Part shown: piece by piece, positions 1 to 6,631 of the stretch
How the letters are laid out: every line of letters starts with the position of its first letter
Numbering within the stretch: the first letter of the stretch is position 1
Source: 2-01-FULL-45-10 sp964450115
Lineage (GTDB): Bacteria; Omnitrophota; Gorgyraeia; 2-01-FULL-45-10
Assembly: GCA_964450115.1 (NCBI GenBank)
Contig: CAYVCD010000076.1
Span: 1 to 6,655, forward strand
DNA length: 6,655 nucleotides
Direction: 5' to 3'
The notes under the pieces: generated by a model
Told to the model about the DNA's origin: nothing
What the model saw: the letters and a program-made list of their open reading frames with translations, nothing else
Databases searched by the model: none
Translations under genes and position numbers: made by a program

Positions 1-743
1 TTCGTGCCGAGCGCATTAATCAGGTTCCATCTATCCGTAAAAGTGATCTTGCCGTCTTTGTGCAGCACCGAGTTCTTGTCCAGGGCTTTCAGGTCGTCCG
101 AGTATATCTTCTCCTTCAGGCCATCCAGGGCGGAGATCAGGTTGGCGATATCCTTGGCGGTGGACCCCTGGATCTCGAATACTCTTTTGAACTCTTCGAC
201 GTTCTCTGTATATAGCCCCTTGTCTTCTATGCCGTATAGGGCGATATTCTTGTCCGATGTTACCGAGAGGAATTCGCCCGCAGACATCTTGCCCTTCTTC
301 ATCAGGTATTTGGCGGTGTTTTTGCGGATGGACTCATCGGGGAATGTCTTTAATAACGACGTGTCTACGTAGCCGGTGGAGCCTTCTATGGCTACCAGCT
401 GCATGTCATAATTTGTTACTAATGAATCAAGGATGGATACTATCGATTCCTGCGCGGCTAACGATGAGTGGGCGTCCTGGATATTGATGATCGTGCGGTC
501 GTCGCCGTTGGTGGACTTGTAGACCTCTTTTGTTACGGCAACATCCTTTGGGATGGATACGCCGCTCTGAGGCGTGGCCGCCGGAGGCTTAACAGCAAAA
601 TTCCCGCTCTGTCCTTTAGACCAAACCGGAGTTCCTTCCTGCGCCCAAACCAGATCCTGGTTTATAAAACAAACTATTAGGACGGCAGCCATGCAGCGCA
701 GCCAAATATTGATCGATCCTCTCCGTCCCTGTCGGATAAACAT
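1..743 (-). CDS. Secreted TraB/erythromycin-esterase-like protein, N-terminal part only
   Basis: The reading frame is open from the ATG at 743 to the left edge, giving 247 visible codons with no stop, so the gene is cut by the window. Residues 1-34 look like a Sec signal peptide: a basic n-region (RQGRR), a hydrophobic core near residues 18-27 and a VWA|Q cleavage site after residue 34. A low-complexity Pro/Ala/Ser linker follows to about residue 66. The folded part then shows NIQDAH at 87-92, VAIEGSTGYVD at 117-127, and ALYGIED at 168-174. A DxH-like element, an EGS element and a GIED element in this order recall the TraB/Tiki/ChaN/erythromycin-esterase-like superfamily, but this is a memory-based and tentative match and no reaction is claimed. 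The start is well supported: a Shine-Dalgarno sequence lies 6 nt upstream and a strong promoter lies further up. It is probably transcribed separately from the genes to its right. Confidence 0.8.
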   Translation of the reverse strand, partial: MFIRQGRRGSINIWLRCMAAVLIVCFINQDLVWAQEGTPVWSKGQSGNFAVKPPAATPQSGVSIPKDVAVTKEVYKSTNGDDRTIINIQDAHSSLAAQESIVSILDSLVTNYDMQLVAIEGSTGYVDTSLLKTFPDESIRKNTAKYLMKKGKMSAGEFLSVTSDKNIALYGIEDKGLYTENVEEFKRVFEIQGSTAKDIANLISALDGLKEKIYSDDLKALDKNSVLHKDGKITFTDRWNLINALGT

Positions 744-749
744 TTCGAT

Positions 750-758
750 ATCACCCTC
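750..758 (-). promoter_or_regulatory. Shine-Dalgarno site for the secreted TraB-like gene
   Basis: On the minus strand GAGGGTGAT lies 6 nt before the ATG at 743. It contains an uninterrupted GGTGAT match to the anti-Shine-Dalgarno complement and decides the start. It is the only clear Shine-Dalgarno sequence in front of any gene in this window. Confidence 0.75.
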
Positions 759-777
759 TTAAGCGTTATGTTAAGAA
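756..777 (-). other. AU-rich hairpin in the 5' leader, touching the Shine-Dalgarno site
   Basis: On the minus strand TTCTTAA and TTAAGAG flank an 8-nt loop (bases 763-770), giving six Watson-Crick pairs plus one T-G wobble. The 3' arm ends inside the Shine-Dalgarno sequence at 756-758. The stem is AU-rich and therefore weak. It could tune ribosome access modestly, or it may be chance in AT-rich DNA. There is no long T-tract after it, so it is not a terminator. Confidence 0.3.
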
Positions 778-804
778 CTTACTTTTTGTTTGCATTACAT
801 TTGT

Positions 805-833
805 AGTATAACATATTCGTACTATAGTGTCAA
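805..833 (-). promoter_or_regulatory. Strong sigma70-like extended -10 promoter for the TraB-like gene
   Basis: On the minus strand a perfect -35 box TTGACA (833-828) is followed by a 17-bp spacer and the -10 box TATACT (810-805, five of six). A TG dinucleotide sits one base before the -10 box (extended -10). The expected start of transcription near 798 would leave a leader of about 55 nt that includes the hairpin and Shine-Dalgarno site. The surrounding gap (744-964) is clearly more AT-rich than the coding DNA. I see no convincing intrinsic terminator in it for the upstream gene. Confidence 0.8.
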
Positions 834-964
834 TAAGGTATGATTAGCTTTTTTATGTCCTAACATTACTTAAACATCAGTCTTTACAAGCGGTTACAAT
901 TATTATAGCGGTATTTGATTAGGCGTGGAAAAAAGCAGGTATTGACATATGTTAAAAGGCTTAG

Positions 965-1633
965 TTATCGATTATTCCTGGTAAGCTTAATATCGTCTAT
1001 GAAGATAGCGCCAATTTTATCAGAAGCGATCTTATCCTCTATGACGATCGCAAACTTCGTAAGGCCTGATAAGTCAGTTATCCCCTTAAATCGCGCCAAA
1101 GGTATAATGGCCTCCTGCCATTGTTCGGCTACATTGGTCACATAATAGTGCCCTGTCTGACCGGATGCGTTCTCAATCATGACTTTGAATACGGTTGTGT
1201 GGCCCTCCTTCGGGTTACCCTTCACCCATAAAGAGATATTATCATAGCCGGACGCGTCTATATTAGGAAGCGCGATATTGTATTCGTTATACACCGGAGT
1301 CTTGGAATCTACGTTATACTTAAGCTTCATCGCAAACCCGGTGTCGCCGCGCCTGTTCTTGCTGTCAAAGGATCTTTTACAGCCCCTGATATGGCTTGCG
1401 AAGCCTTTGTTCCACGATCCCGTATTGAAATCCGCTATCACAAGATCGCCAGGATCCGGCCTCATTGCCGGCTGCCATTCATCATTTAAATGTTTTTCAA
1501 CATTTTCCCTCGTCTCATCAACAAGCTCATCTTCGCTTTTGAATCCGGCCGCATAAGCATGATCGCCACAGACAACGGTGAACAACAGAGCTACTACGCC
1601 GACGAAAGCAAGAAGGGTTTTATGCATACTCAT
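965..1633 (-). CDS. Small secreted CBM11/galactose-binding-like domain protein
   Basis: This 222-residue protein starts with a signal peptide (hydrophobic stretch near residues 7-22, likely cleavage AYA|A after residue 28). A short charged helical segment follows (about 31-53). The rest, from about residue 64, reads as a single jelly-roll domain: VIADFNTG at 65-72, MKLKYNV at 102-108, GYDNISLWVKGN at 129-140, WQEAIIPLARF at 172-182 and IFIDDIKL at 210-217. This succession (DFN start, 'YDNISLWVKG', 'W.E..IPL..F', closing 'IDDI.L') is typical of CBM11/CIA30-like beta-sandwich domains of the galactose-binding fold. No catalytic domain is attached, so it probably binds carbohydrate, or another ligand, outside the cytoplasm. 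Cys22 is preceded by valines rather than a lipobox, so a lipoprotein is unlikely. The start is uncertain between the ATG at 1633 and one at 1627, with no Shine-Dalgarno sequence at either. The gene lies 34 bp after the mutase-isomerase gene and may share its transcript. Confidence 0.85.
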   Translation of the reverse strand: MSMHKTLLAFVGVVALLFTVVCGDHAYAAGFKSEDELVDETRENVEKHLNDEWQPAMRPDPGDLVIADFNTGSWNKGFASHIRGCKRSFDSKNRRGDTGFAMKLKYNVDSKTPVYNEYNIALPNIDASGYDNISLWVKGNPKEGHTTVFKVMIENASGQTGHYYVTNVAEQWQEAIIPLARFKGITDLSGLTKFAIVIEDKIASDKIGAIFIDDIKLTRNNR

Positions 1634-1634
1634 T

Positions 1635-1662
1635 ACATTATCACAATATAGTTTTTTGTCAA
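1635..1662 (-). promoter_or_regulatory. Possible promoter in the 34-bp gap before the CBM-like gene
   Basis: On the minus strand a perfect TTGACA (1662-1657) is followed after 16 bp by TAATGT (1640-1635). The latter keeps the most conserved -10 positions (T1, A2, T6) and carries a TG extension. A transcript would start close to the ATG codons at 1633/1627 and be leaderless or nearly so. The -10 hexamer matches consensus at only three positions, so this is a weak candidate. Simple read-through from the upstream operon is an equally good explanation. Confidence 0.3.
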
Positions 1663-1667
1663 TTATC

Positions 1668-4600
1668 TTATGGAGTTATTGCTTTTTCAAAAGAATGCGC
1701 CAGCTTTTTTCTATTGTCCTCGCTATCGGTCATGCGCATGAATATACCTTTGGCGCCAATGACCTCGACGCCGGCTTCATCCAGTCTCGGGTTCATCAAG
1801 GCTCCGTAAGAGGCCTCCGCGAACAGGTCGCGGACCATGTTGGGGCTGACATTATCCAGATAGCCTTTAGCGAATCCTACCGCCGGACGCCCGGGCAAGA
1901 ATTTTTCGGGGACGACTGAGATTATAAACGGCAGATATTTTTGGGGCTGGGCAAGGACCTGCTGATAGCTTATATGCTGGTCGCCCGTGCCCTGCATTAC
2001 CCATACGACACCAAGTTTGGTCAGATACTCTCTTAAATTATAGAACTTTTCGCCTTCGAGATAGATGAACGGCACGAACTTGCGCGCTTCCTTCTTTGCG
2101 AGATCCGCCGCTTTTTTTATCATATCTTTAAGCGCTTCCGGAGAGCCGAGCGCCTCTTTTGCCGCTTCCTGTATCCTCTTCGATTCCGCCTCTATCCCCG
2201 CCGGGCCACGGTCCTGCAGAGCCTTCAGCTTCTTCTCCAATAAACCTTTGCCAAGCTCAACATACGGCTGGCGAAGATATAGATTCTGCTGGAATATCTT
2301 TGTGGCCGGATGGTCCAGGTCTTTCAGGTCGACATCGGCAGGCGTAAATCCTTTAGCGGCCAGAGCCCTTGCCATGAGCCTGTTACCTACGGTATGCGTC
2401 ATGCCGTAGAATGTCGTAAATAATACGCCTAATGAATCCGCGTAATATTGCCGGAGAGGATTTGACATCTCTATAGGCTCGATATCTATTACCATAGCAT
2501 TTTGGTCGGACGCGTAATTTGTTTTTTGAGCGGGCCAGTCACTTTGCCTTACAGCGATAAGATTGGCAAAACCTTCCTGCCAAATGCTCTCATTGAAATT
2601 CTGCTCCATCGCCTTTCCGAACCAGAATAGCTTATCTGGCACAATGAGCGCTATATCGGTAATGCCTTCGTCGAGGATCTTATTGCCAAGCGTATTCGCC
2701 TGGTGAGATCCTTCGCGGACCTTCTTTATTCCTTCATAGCGCGTATTCCAGTAATCTTCCGCGCTAAGATCGTAATATGCGAGGAACGTCATCATGTGAA
2801 GATCCGCTGTCCAGCGTCCGCCTACGTTATCGAACATCGCGCCGAAGCCGGGCGCGTTCTCTCCCAATTCTTTATCGAGGCCCGAATTGCGTATGAATGC
2901 CGACAGCCTGCTCTGATCAGGCCTGTCAGTGGTCTCAAAGAACATATTTCCGAGGACCGCCCCAAATATGTCTTTCACCTGATCGTAACTGATCCGTATT
3001 CCGGCCATATTAAGATCGGCCTGGACCAATTTTAGATCAAAGTCTTTGAATAGATCCATAGGAGCGCGCTCTTTGCCATTAATAAAATTCACATCATGCA
3101 TGGTCTTAAGCACCACGCCGGCGAAGAGTCTTCCGTCAAATCCATGCTTAGCGGCTATATTCTTTAAGAGCACATAGAATATCTCCGTAAATATCATCAT
3201 CGTCTCGTCGGTAGAGCCGGATTTCGAGCTGGGGATGACAGCTATCCGGTCCCAGTCTGCGCCGAGCTTCTTTAATACCGCGGCCAACGCTGCTTCATAA
3301 TCTTTGCCCAGCTCATATTCTCCGACGACTATTCCGCTTTCAGGGTCGACAGCCCGGAAGAGGTCCGCGATCCCCTGGAACGGCGTATGCTGTCCGCCTA
3401 TGCCGGGCTTTATCACATATCTGATCGGCCCGCCCAGTATCTCGGCGCGCTTTTTGAAGAAGCTCTTCATGCTCTCTACGGTGGAAATAAATATCTCTTT
3501 TCCGCCGTTAACGTAATAACCCTGATTACCTTCATCACCTATAGCGAAGGAGCCGTCTATCGCCGCGCCCGCGGCGACACCGAAGCCTGCCTGGTTATAT
3601 CCGCCCTGCAGCAACCGTTTCTCGTCTTCGGGTATTTTTGCGCTAAGAACAGTATGAAGCTTCTGCGAGACTACTGCGGCAGCCCGCTTCTCCTGTGCGT
3701 CCGTTATGCCGACAAGCTTGAACGCCAAGGCCTTTAACTCTTCTCTCTCTTCTTCGCTTCTCGCTTCTACATACATCCTTATTATAGGCTCCGTCCCGGA
3801 AGAGCGGAATGCGACCCAGCTGCCATCGGCAAGCACGAATTTCATGCCGCCGTCATATTCCTTGGGATCGTACCGCTTGACTATCTTCTGTCCGCCGAAA
3901 CTTACATCGTTCTTAACCGCGGCGAATCTCTTTATCGCTTCTACTTTTACGCTCTCTTCGAGAGCCTGGTCGTATCTTTTGAAGGATATATTGCTTACGA
4001 GGCCGGACTTTTCCAGCTCTTTCAGCATATCGTTGTAATATTCATCCAGGCTCTTACCTGTTACAGCGACGAGCTCCAGCGCAAGAAGTGACGGCAATAT
4101 GCCGTCTTTATCAAGCGTCCAGCCGTTAAAGGAGATGCCGTAGCTCTCTTCCGCGAAAAGCACTCCGCCATTCTGCACCAATACCTTGGGCGAAAATTTG
4201 AAGCCTGTGGCGGTCTCTATGGTAGTCTGTCCGAACAATTTTGCCACCTCGTCCTGCAGCGTTCCGCTGACAAAACTTCTGCCGAAAGGTCCCTTAAACT
4301 TTTTGTATCTGCTAAGATAATGCCCAAATACCGCGGATAGTTTTTCAGGCGTGAACTCTTCGACGCTTGCTGTAGTCCTGTTATATTGGTTCACCTGGAA
4401 CCTGTCCGCATCGTTATCCGCCGCGCCGCCGATCACCACGGTCTTTACGCCCTTCGCTTTAAGCGAATCTCCCCTATACTTGACCGCGGCGACTAACTTC
4501 ACCAATTTTTTCATGGCCGGTTCATAGCTTGCCACATAGCCCTGGTCGGCCGACTTATGGGTCTCTATGATATTATCCGTAGGCAATCCAAGTTTTTTGA

Positions 4601-5477
4601 ATAACTTTATCATTGCCGGGCCGGAACTGCCGAAGAACGCGCTGTAGATGAATTCTACGCGGCCTTCTTTGATGGCCTTCTTTATCGCGGACATATCCAG
4701 ATATTTGGCGATCTCGTCCGCGTAGAATTCCAGCGTATCTACGGTATCTGCCATGCCTTCTTTGATCAGCGTTTCAACCGGCTCGTCGACGATATCGTAG
4801 GCTACCGGTTTAGCCGGATCTTTGAGCGCCAGCTCTTCGGCAAGTATATTCTGTATAGCATCGGTGATCTTCGGGTCAGCGGCGGCGCCGTCCTCGGCCT
4901 CGAACTTTATCCCGTTCCACTCATCGCCGTTATGGCTTGCGGTAAATGTTATTGAGCCTGCATATCCGCTCTTCTGCACAAGACGGCTGACGGCCGGAAG
5001 CGGAGTGGGGGTATATTTGCCGTCGGACCTTGCGAGGACCGCTTTTATGCCATAGGCGGCCAATATCTTCGCGGATTCCTGCGCATTATCAAAATTGCCC
5101 GGCCTGTTATCATACATAACAAGAAGGCCTTTACTGAAAAGCCGGTCCTTGAAATCTTTTCTATCGCCGGATATCGCAGGATATGCGCCTTCGGCTTTTT
5201 GGAGATTATACAGGGCTATCGACTTTATGACTATGCCTATATTCGGCATGCTAAAATCTTCGGCGAGCGTTTCTTTCGAGCCGGAGGTCCTCTTATAATT
5301 TACAGAGATATAGTACTTTATCTTGTCCTGCATTCCTGCCAGGATTACTGCGGCGCCTTCGACAAGCCACCTGATACCGCTTGTGCCGAATTTTGCGAAC
5401 TTTTCCAGGGGTTTATAGTAGGTCTTACCGGGCGAGTACTCTTTACCATGCACAAACTTCTTTTGCTTAATATCCAT
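1668..5477 (-). CDS. Fused phosphoglucomutase - phosphoglucose isomerase
   Basis: This is a 1269-residue cytoplasmic protein with no signal peptide. Residues 1 to about 590 form an alpha-D-phosphohexomutase: FGTSGIR at 30-36, the phosphoserine loop TASHNGDEWNGIKF at 179-192 (Ser181), the metal loop DNDADR at 354-359, the sugar loop EESYG at 443-447 followed by DKDG (456-459), and the phosphate-binding RSSGTEP at 558-564. The EESYG...DKD pattern and length favour the phosphoglucomutase (PgcA-like) side of the family. After a linker of about 30-40 residues the second half resembles glucose-6-phosphate isomerase: PGIGG at 691-695, SSKSGSTDET at 750-759, VGGRWT at 885-890 (Arg888), FNES at 961-964 (Glu963), QPYVELGK at 1070-1077 (Lys1077) and GTGDQHISYQ at 1163-1172 (His1168). 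It would interconvert glucose-1-phosphate, glucose-6-phosphate and fructose-6-phosphate. A mannose-phosphate specificity cannot be excluded. A Lys/Ala/Glu-rich helical stretch (about 1078-1133) lies between Lys1077 and His1168. The start overlaps the ATPase stop by one base and has no Shine-Dalgarno sequence, implying coupled translation. Confidence 0.9.
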   Translation of the reverse strand: MDIKQKKFVHGKEYSPGKTYYKPLEKFAKFGTSGIRWLVEGAAVILAGMQDKIKYYISVNYKRTSGSKETLAEDFSMPNIGIVIKSIALYNLQKAEGAYPAISGDRKDFKDRLFSKGLLVMYDNRPGNFDNAQESAKILAAYGIKAVLARSDGKYTPTPLPAVSRLVQKSGYAGSITFTASHNGDEWNGIKFEAEDGAAADPKITDAIQNILAEELALKDPAKPVAYDIVDEPVETLIKEGMADTVDTLEFYADEIAKYLDMSAIKKAIKEGRVEFIYSAFFGSSGPAMIKLFKKLGLPTDNIIETHKSADQGYVASYEPAMKKLVKLVAAVKYRGDSLKAKGVKTVVIGGAADNDADRFQVNQYNRTTASVEEFTPEKLSAVFGHYLSRYKKFKGPFGRSFVSGTLQDEVAKLFGQTTIETATGFKFSPKVLVQNGGVLFAEESYGISFNGWTLDKDGILPSLLALELVAVTGKSLDEYYNDMLKELEKSGLVSNISFKRYDQALEESVKVEAIKRFAAVKNDVSFGGQKIVKRYDPKEYDGGMKFVLADGSWVAFRSSGTEPIIRMYVEARSEEEREELKALAFKLVGITDAQEKRAAAVVSQKLHTVLSAKIPEDEKRLLQGGYNQAGFGVAAGAAIDGSFAIGDEGNQGYYVNGGKEIFISTVESMKSFFKKRAEILGGPIRYVIKPGIGGQHTPFQGIADLFRAVDPESGIVVGEYELGKDYEAALAAVLKKLGADWDRIAVIPSSKSGSTDETMMIFTEIFYVLLKNIAAKHGFDGRLFAGVVLKTMHDVNFINGKERAPMDLFKDFDLKLVQADLNMAGIRISYDQVKDIFGAVLGNMFFETTDRPDQSRLSAFIRNSGLDKELGENAPGFGAMFDNVGGRWTADLHMMTFLAYYDLSAEDYWNTRYEGIKKVREGSHQANTLGNKILDEGITDIALIVPDKLFWFGKAMEQNFNESIWQEGFANLIAVRQSDWPAQKTNYASDQNAMVIDIEPIEMSNPLRQYYADSLGVLFTTFYGMTHTVGNRLMARALAAKGFTPADVDLKDLDHPATKIFQQNLYLRQPYVELGKGLLEKKLKALQDRGPAGIEAESKRIQEAAKEALGSPEALKDMIKKAADLAKKEARKFVPFIYLEGEKFYNLREYLTKLGVVWVMQGTGDQHISYQQVLAQPQKYLPFIISVVPEKFLPGRPAVGFAKGYLDNVSPNMVRDLFAEASYGALMNPRLDEAGVEVIGAKGIFMRMTDSEDNRKKLAHSFEKAITP

Positions 5478-5479
5478 CA
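5475..5479 (-). promoter_or_regulatory. TGATG stop-start overlap coupling ATPase and mutase-isomerase
   Basis: The TGA stop of the ABC ATPase gene (5479-5477) shares its final A with the ATG of the mutase-isomerase gene (5477-5475). The 20 bases before the ATG contain no purine-rich ribosome site. Re-initiation by terminating ribosomes is the simplest way to translate the second gene, which also argues that the two genes are in one operon. Confidence 0.8.
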
Positions 5480-6580
5480 GACGATCGTGTTGTCGGTATC
5501 CTTGTCAAAAAAGTGCACTTTGGCCATGTCGAAGACCAGGTCCATATCCTGGTTGATCGCGGGTTTATCATGACCCTCGACCCTTGCTACGATGGAACTT
5601 TTTCCCGTATTTAGATGTAGATACACTTCGGAGCCTTGGGGCTCTATAAGCTCGCAGTTTGCTCTTATTGTGTTGTCGGTCGATGCGTAGGAGACGAATA
5701 ATTTATCGTATATATCTTCGGGCCTTATGCCGAATATTATCTCTTTGTTTATGTATGAGGTCAGCTTAGGCGCCATGGCGTCTATTACTTTGACTAAGAA
5801 GCTGCCTTCGTTAAAGCACAGCTTGTTATCCTTCTTTACTATGGTGCCTTTGATGAAGTTCATCTGCGGGCTGCCGATAAAACCTGCGACGAATTTATTA
5901 ACAGGCTTATCATAGAGATTTATTGGATCTGCTATCTGCTGGATTACGCCGTCTTTCATGACGACGATCCTGTCACCCATGGTCATGGCCTCGGTCTGGT
6001 CGTGTGTGACGTATATCATGGTGGTCTGCAGACGCATGTGGAGTTTCTTTATCTCCGCCCTCATCTGTACACGCATCTTGGCATCTAGATTAGAGAGGGG
6101 TTCGTCGAATAGGAAGACCAGGGGTTTCCTGACGATGGCGCGGCCTACGGCGACTCTCTGCCTCTGGCCACCTGAGAGTTCTTTAGGGCGCCTATGCAGA
6201 AGCTTCTCTATTCCTAGTATGCTGGCGGCCTCTTTGACTCTTGTGTCGATCTCTGCCTTGGGGTATTTACGGAGTTTTAGGCCAAAGGCCAGATTCTCAT
6301 ATACTGTCATGTGGGGATATAGGGCGTAGTTCTGGAATACCATGGCGATATTCCTATCCTTTGGGGGGACGTCATTGACCCTCTGATCACCTATATAGAC
6401 GCTGCCGTCCGTGGCATCTTCTAATCCTGCAATTATCCTTAATGTGGTGGATTTACCGCAGCCTGAGGGTCCGACTAAGACTACGAACTCTTTACTCTCG
6501 ATAACTAGGTCGATCTCTTTGATCGCCCAGACATTTCCCGGGAAGGCCTTTGAGACATTTTGTAAGCTTACTTGTGCCAT
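5477..6580 (-). CDS. malK: MalK/UgpC/MsmX-type sugar ABC transporter ATP-binding protein
   Basis: This 367-residue protein is the nucleotide-binding subunit of a carbohydrate-uptake (CUT1-type) ABC transporter. It would sit on the cytoplasmic face of the membrane and hydrolyse ATP to drive sugar import. Visible elements are Walker A GPSGCGKST (37-45), Q-loop VFQNYALYPHM (81-91), signature LSGGQRQR (135-142), Walker B VFLFDEP (155-161, catalytic Glu160), D-loop SNLDAK (163-168) and switch His193 in VTHDQTEAM. A C-terminal OB/TOBE regulatory domain (about 240-355) follows, with GFIGSPQMNF and GIRPEDI, as in MalK-type ATPases; the length is the family's usual size. The frame stays open upstream to an ATG at 6637 and the window edge. 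The ATG at 6580 is preferred because homologues start with MA-V-L-NV-K-F and because a -10 box lies between the two ATGs. No permease or binding-protein gene is visible, so it may be a shared ATPase of the MsmX kind. The symbol indicates family, not proven substrate. Confidence 0.93.
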   Translation of the reverse strand: MAQVSLQNVSKAFPGNVWAIKEIDLVIESKEFVVLVGPSGCGKSTTLRIIAGLEDATDGSVYIGDQRVNDVPPKDRNIAMVFQNYALYPHMTVYENLAFGLKLRKYPKAEIDTRVKEAASILGIEKLLHRRPKELSGGQRQRVAVGRAIVRKPLVFLFDEPLSNLDAKMRVQMRAEIKKLHMRLQTTMIYVTHDQTEAMTMGDRIVVMKDGVIQQIADPINLYDKPVNKFVAGFIGSPQMNFIKGTIVKKDNKLCFNEGSFLVKVIDAMAPKLTSYINKEIIFGIRPEDIYDKLFVSYASTDNTIRANCELIEPQGSEVYLHLNTGKSSIVARVEGHDKPAINQDMDLVFDMAKVHFFDKDTDNTIV

Positions 6581-6590
6581 GGGATATTCG

Positions 6591-6619
6591 ATTATAGTGA
6601 TACTAACGTCGGAAATCAA
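6591..6619 (-). promoter_or_regulatory. Sigma70-like promoter for the ATPase/mutase-isomerase operon
   Basis: On the minus strand TTGATT (6619-6614, four of six) is followed by a 17-bp spacer and a perfect TATAAT (6596-6591). Transcription should begin near 6584, only about 4 nt before the chosen ATG at 6580. The message would be nearly leaderless, which fits the absence of a Shine-Dalgarno sequence there. It also argues against the longer reading frame starting at 6637. Confidence 0.6.
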
Positions 6620-6631
6620 GACAAATTTAAA

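Noticed and set aside
880..964. Intrinsic terminator after the CBM-like gene
   Set aside because: A T-run is present on the minus strand, but no GC-rich stem precedes it. The only inverted repeat nearby is the short ACATATGT palindrome.
942..970. Plus-strand TTGACA at 942-947 as an antisense promoter
   Set aside because: No acceptable -10 box lies 16-18 bp downstream (only TTATCG or TATCGA), and transcription would run into the end of the CBM-like gene with no target.
1550..1633. Lipoprotein signal (Cys22) in the CBM-like protein
   Set aside because: The residues before Cys22 are valines, lacking the small residue required at -1 of a lipobox. AYA|A is a better ordinary cleavage site.
1578..1919. 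Plus-strand open frames such as this one and many others across 4-6329
   Set aside because: They lie opposite well-supported minus-strand genes, resemble no known family, and have no ribosome sites. They are antisense shadows.
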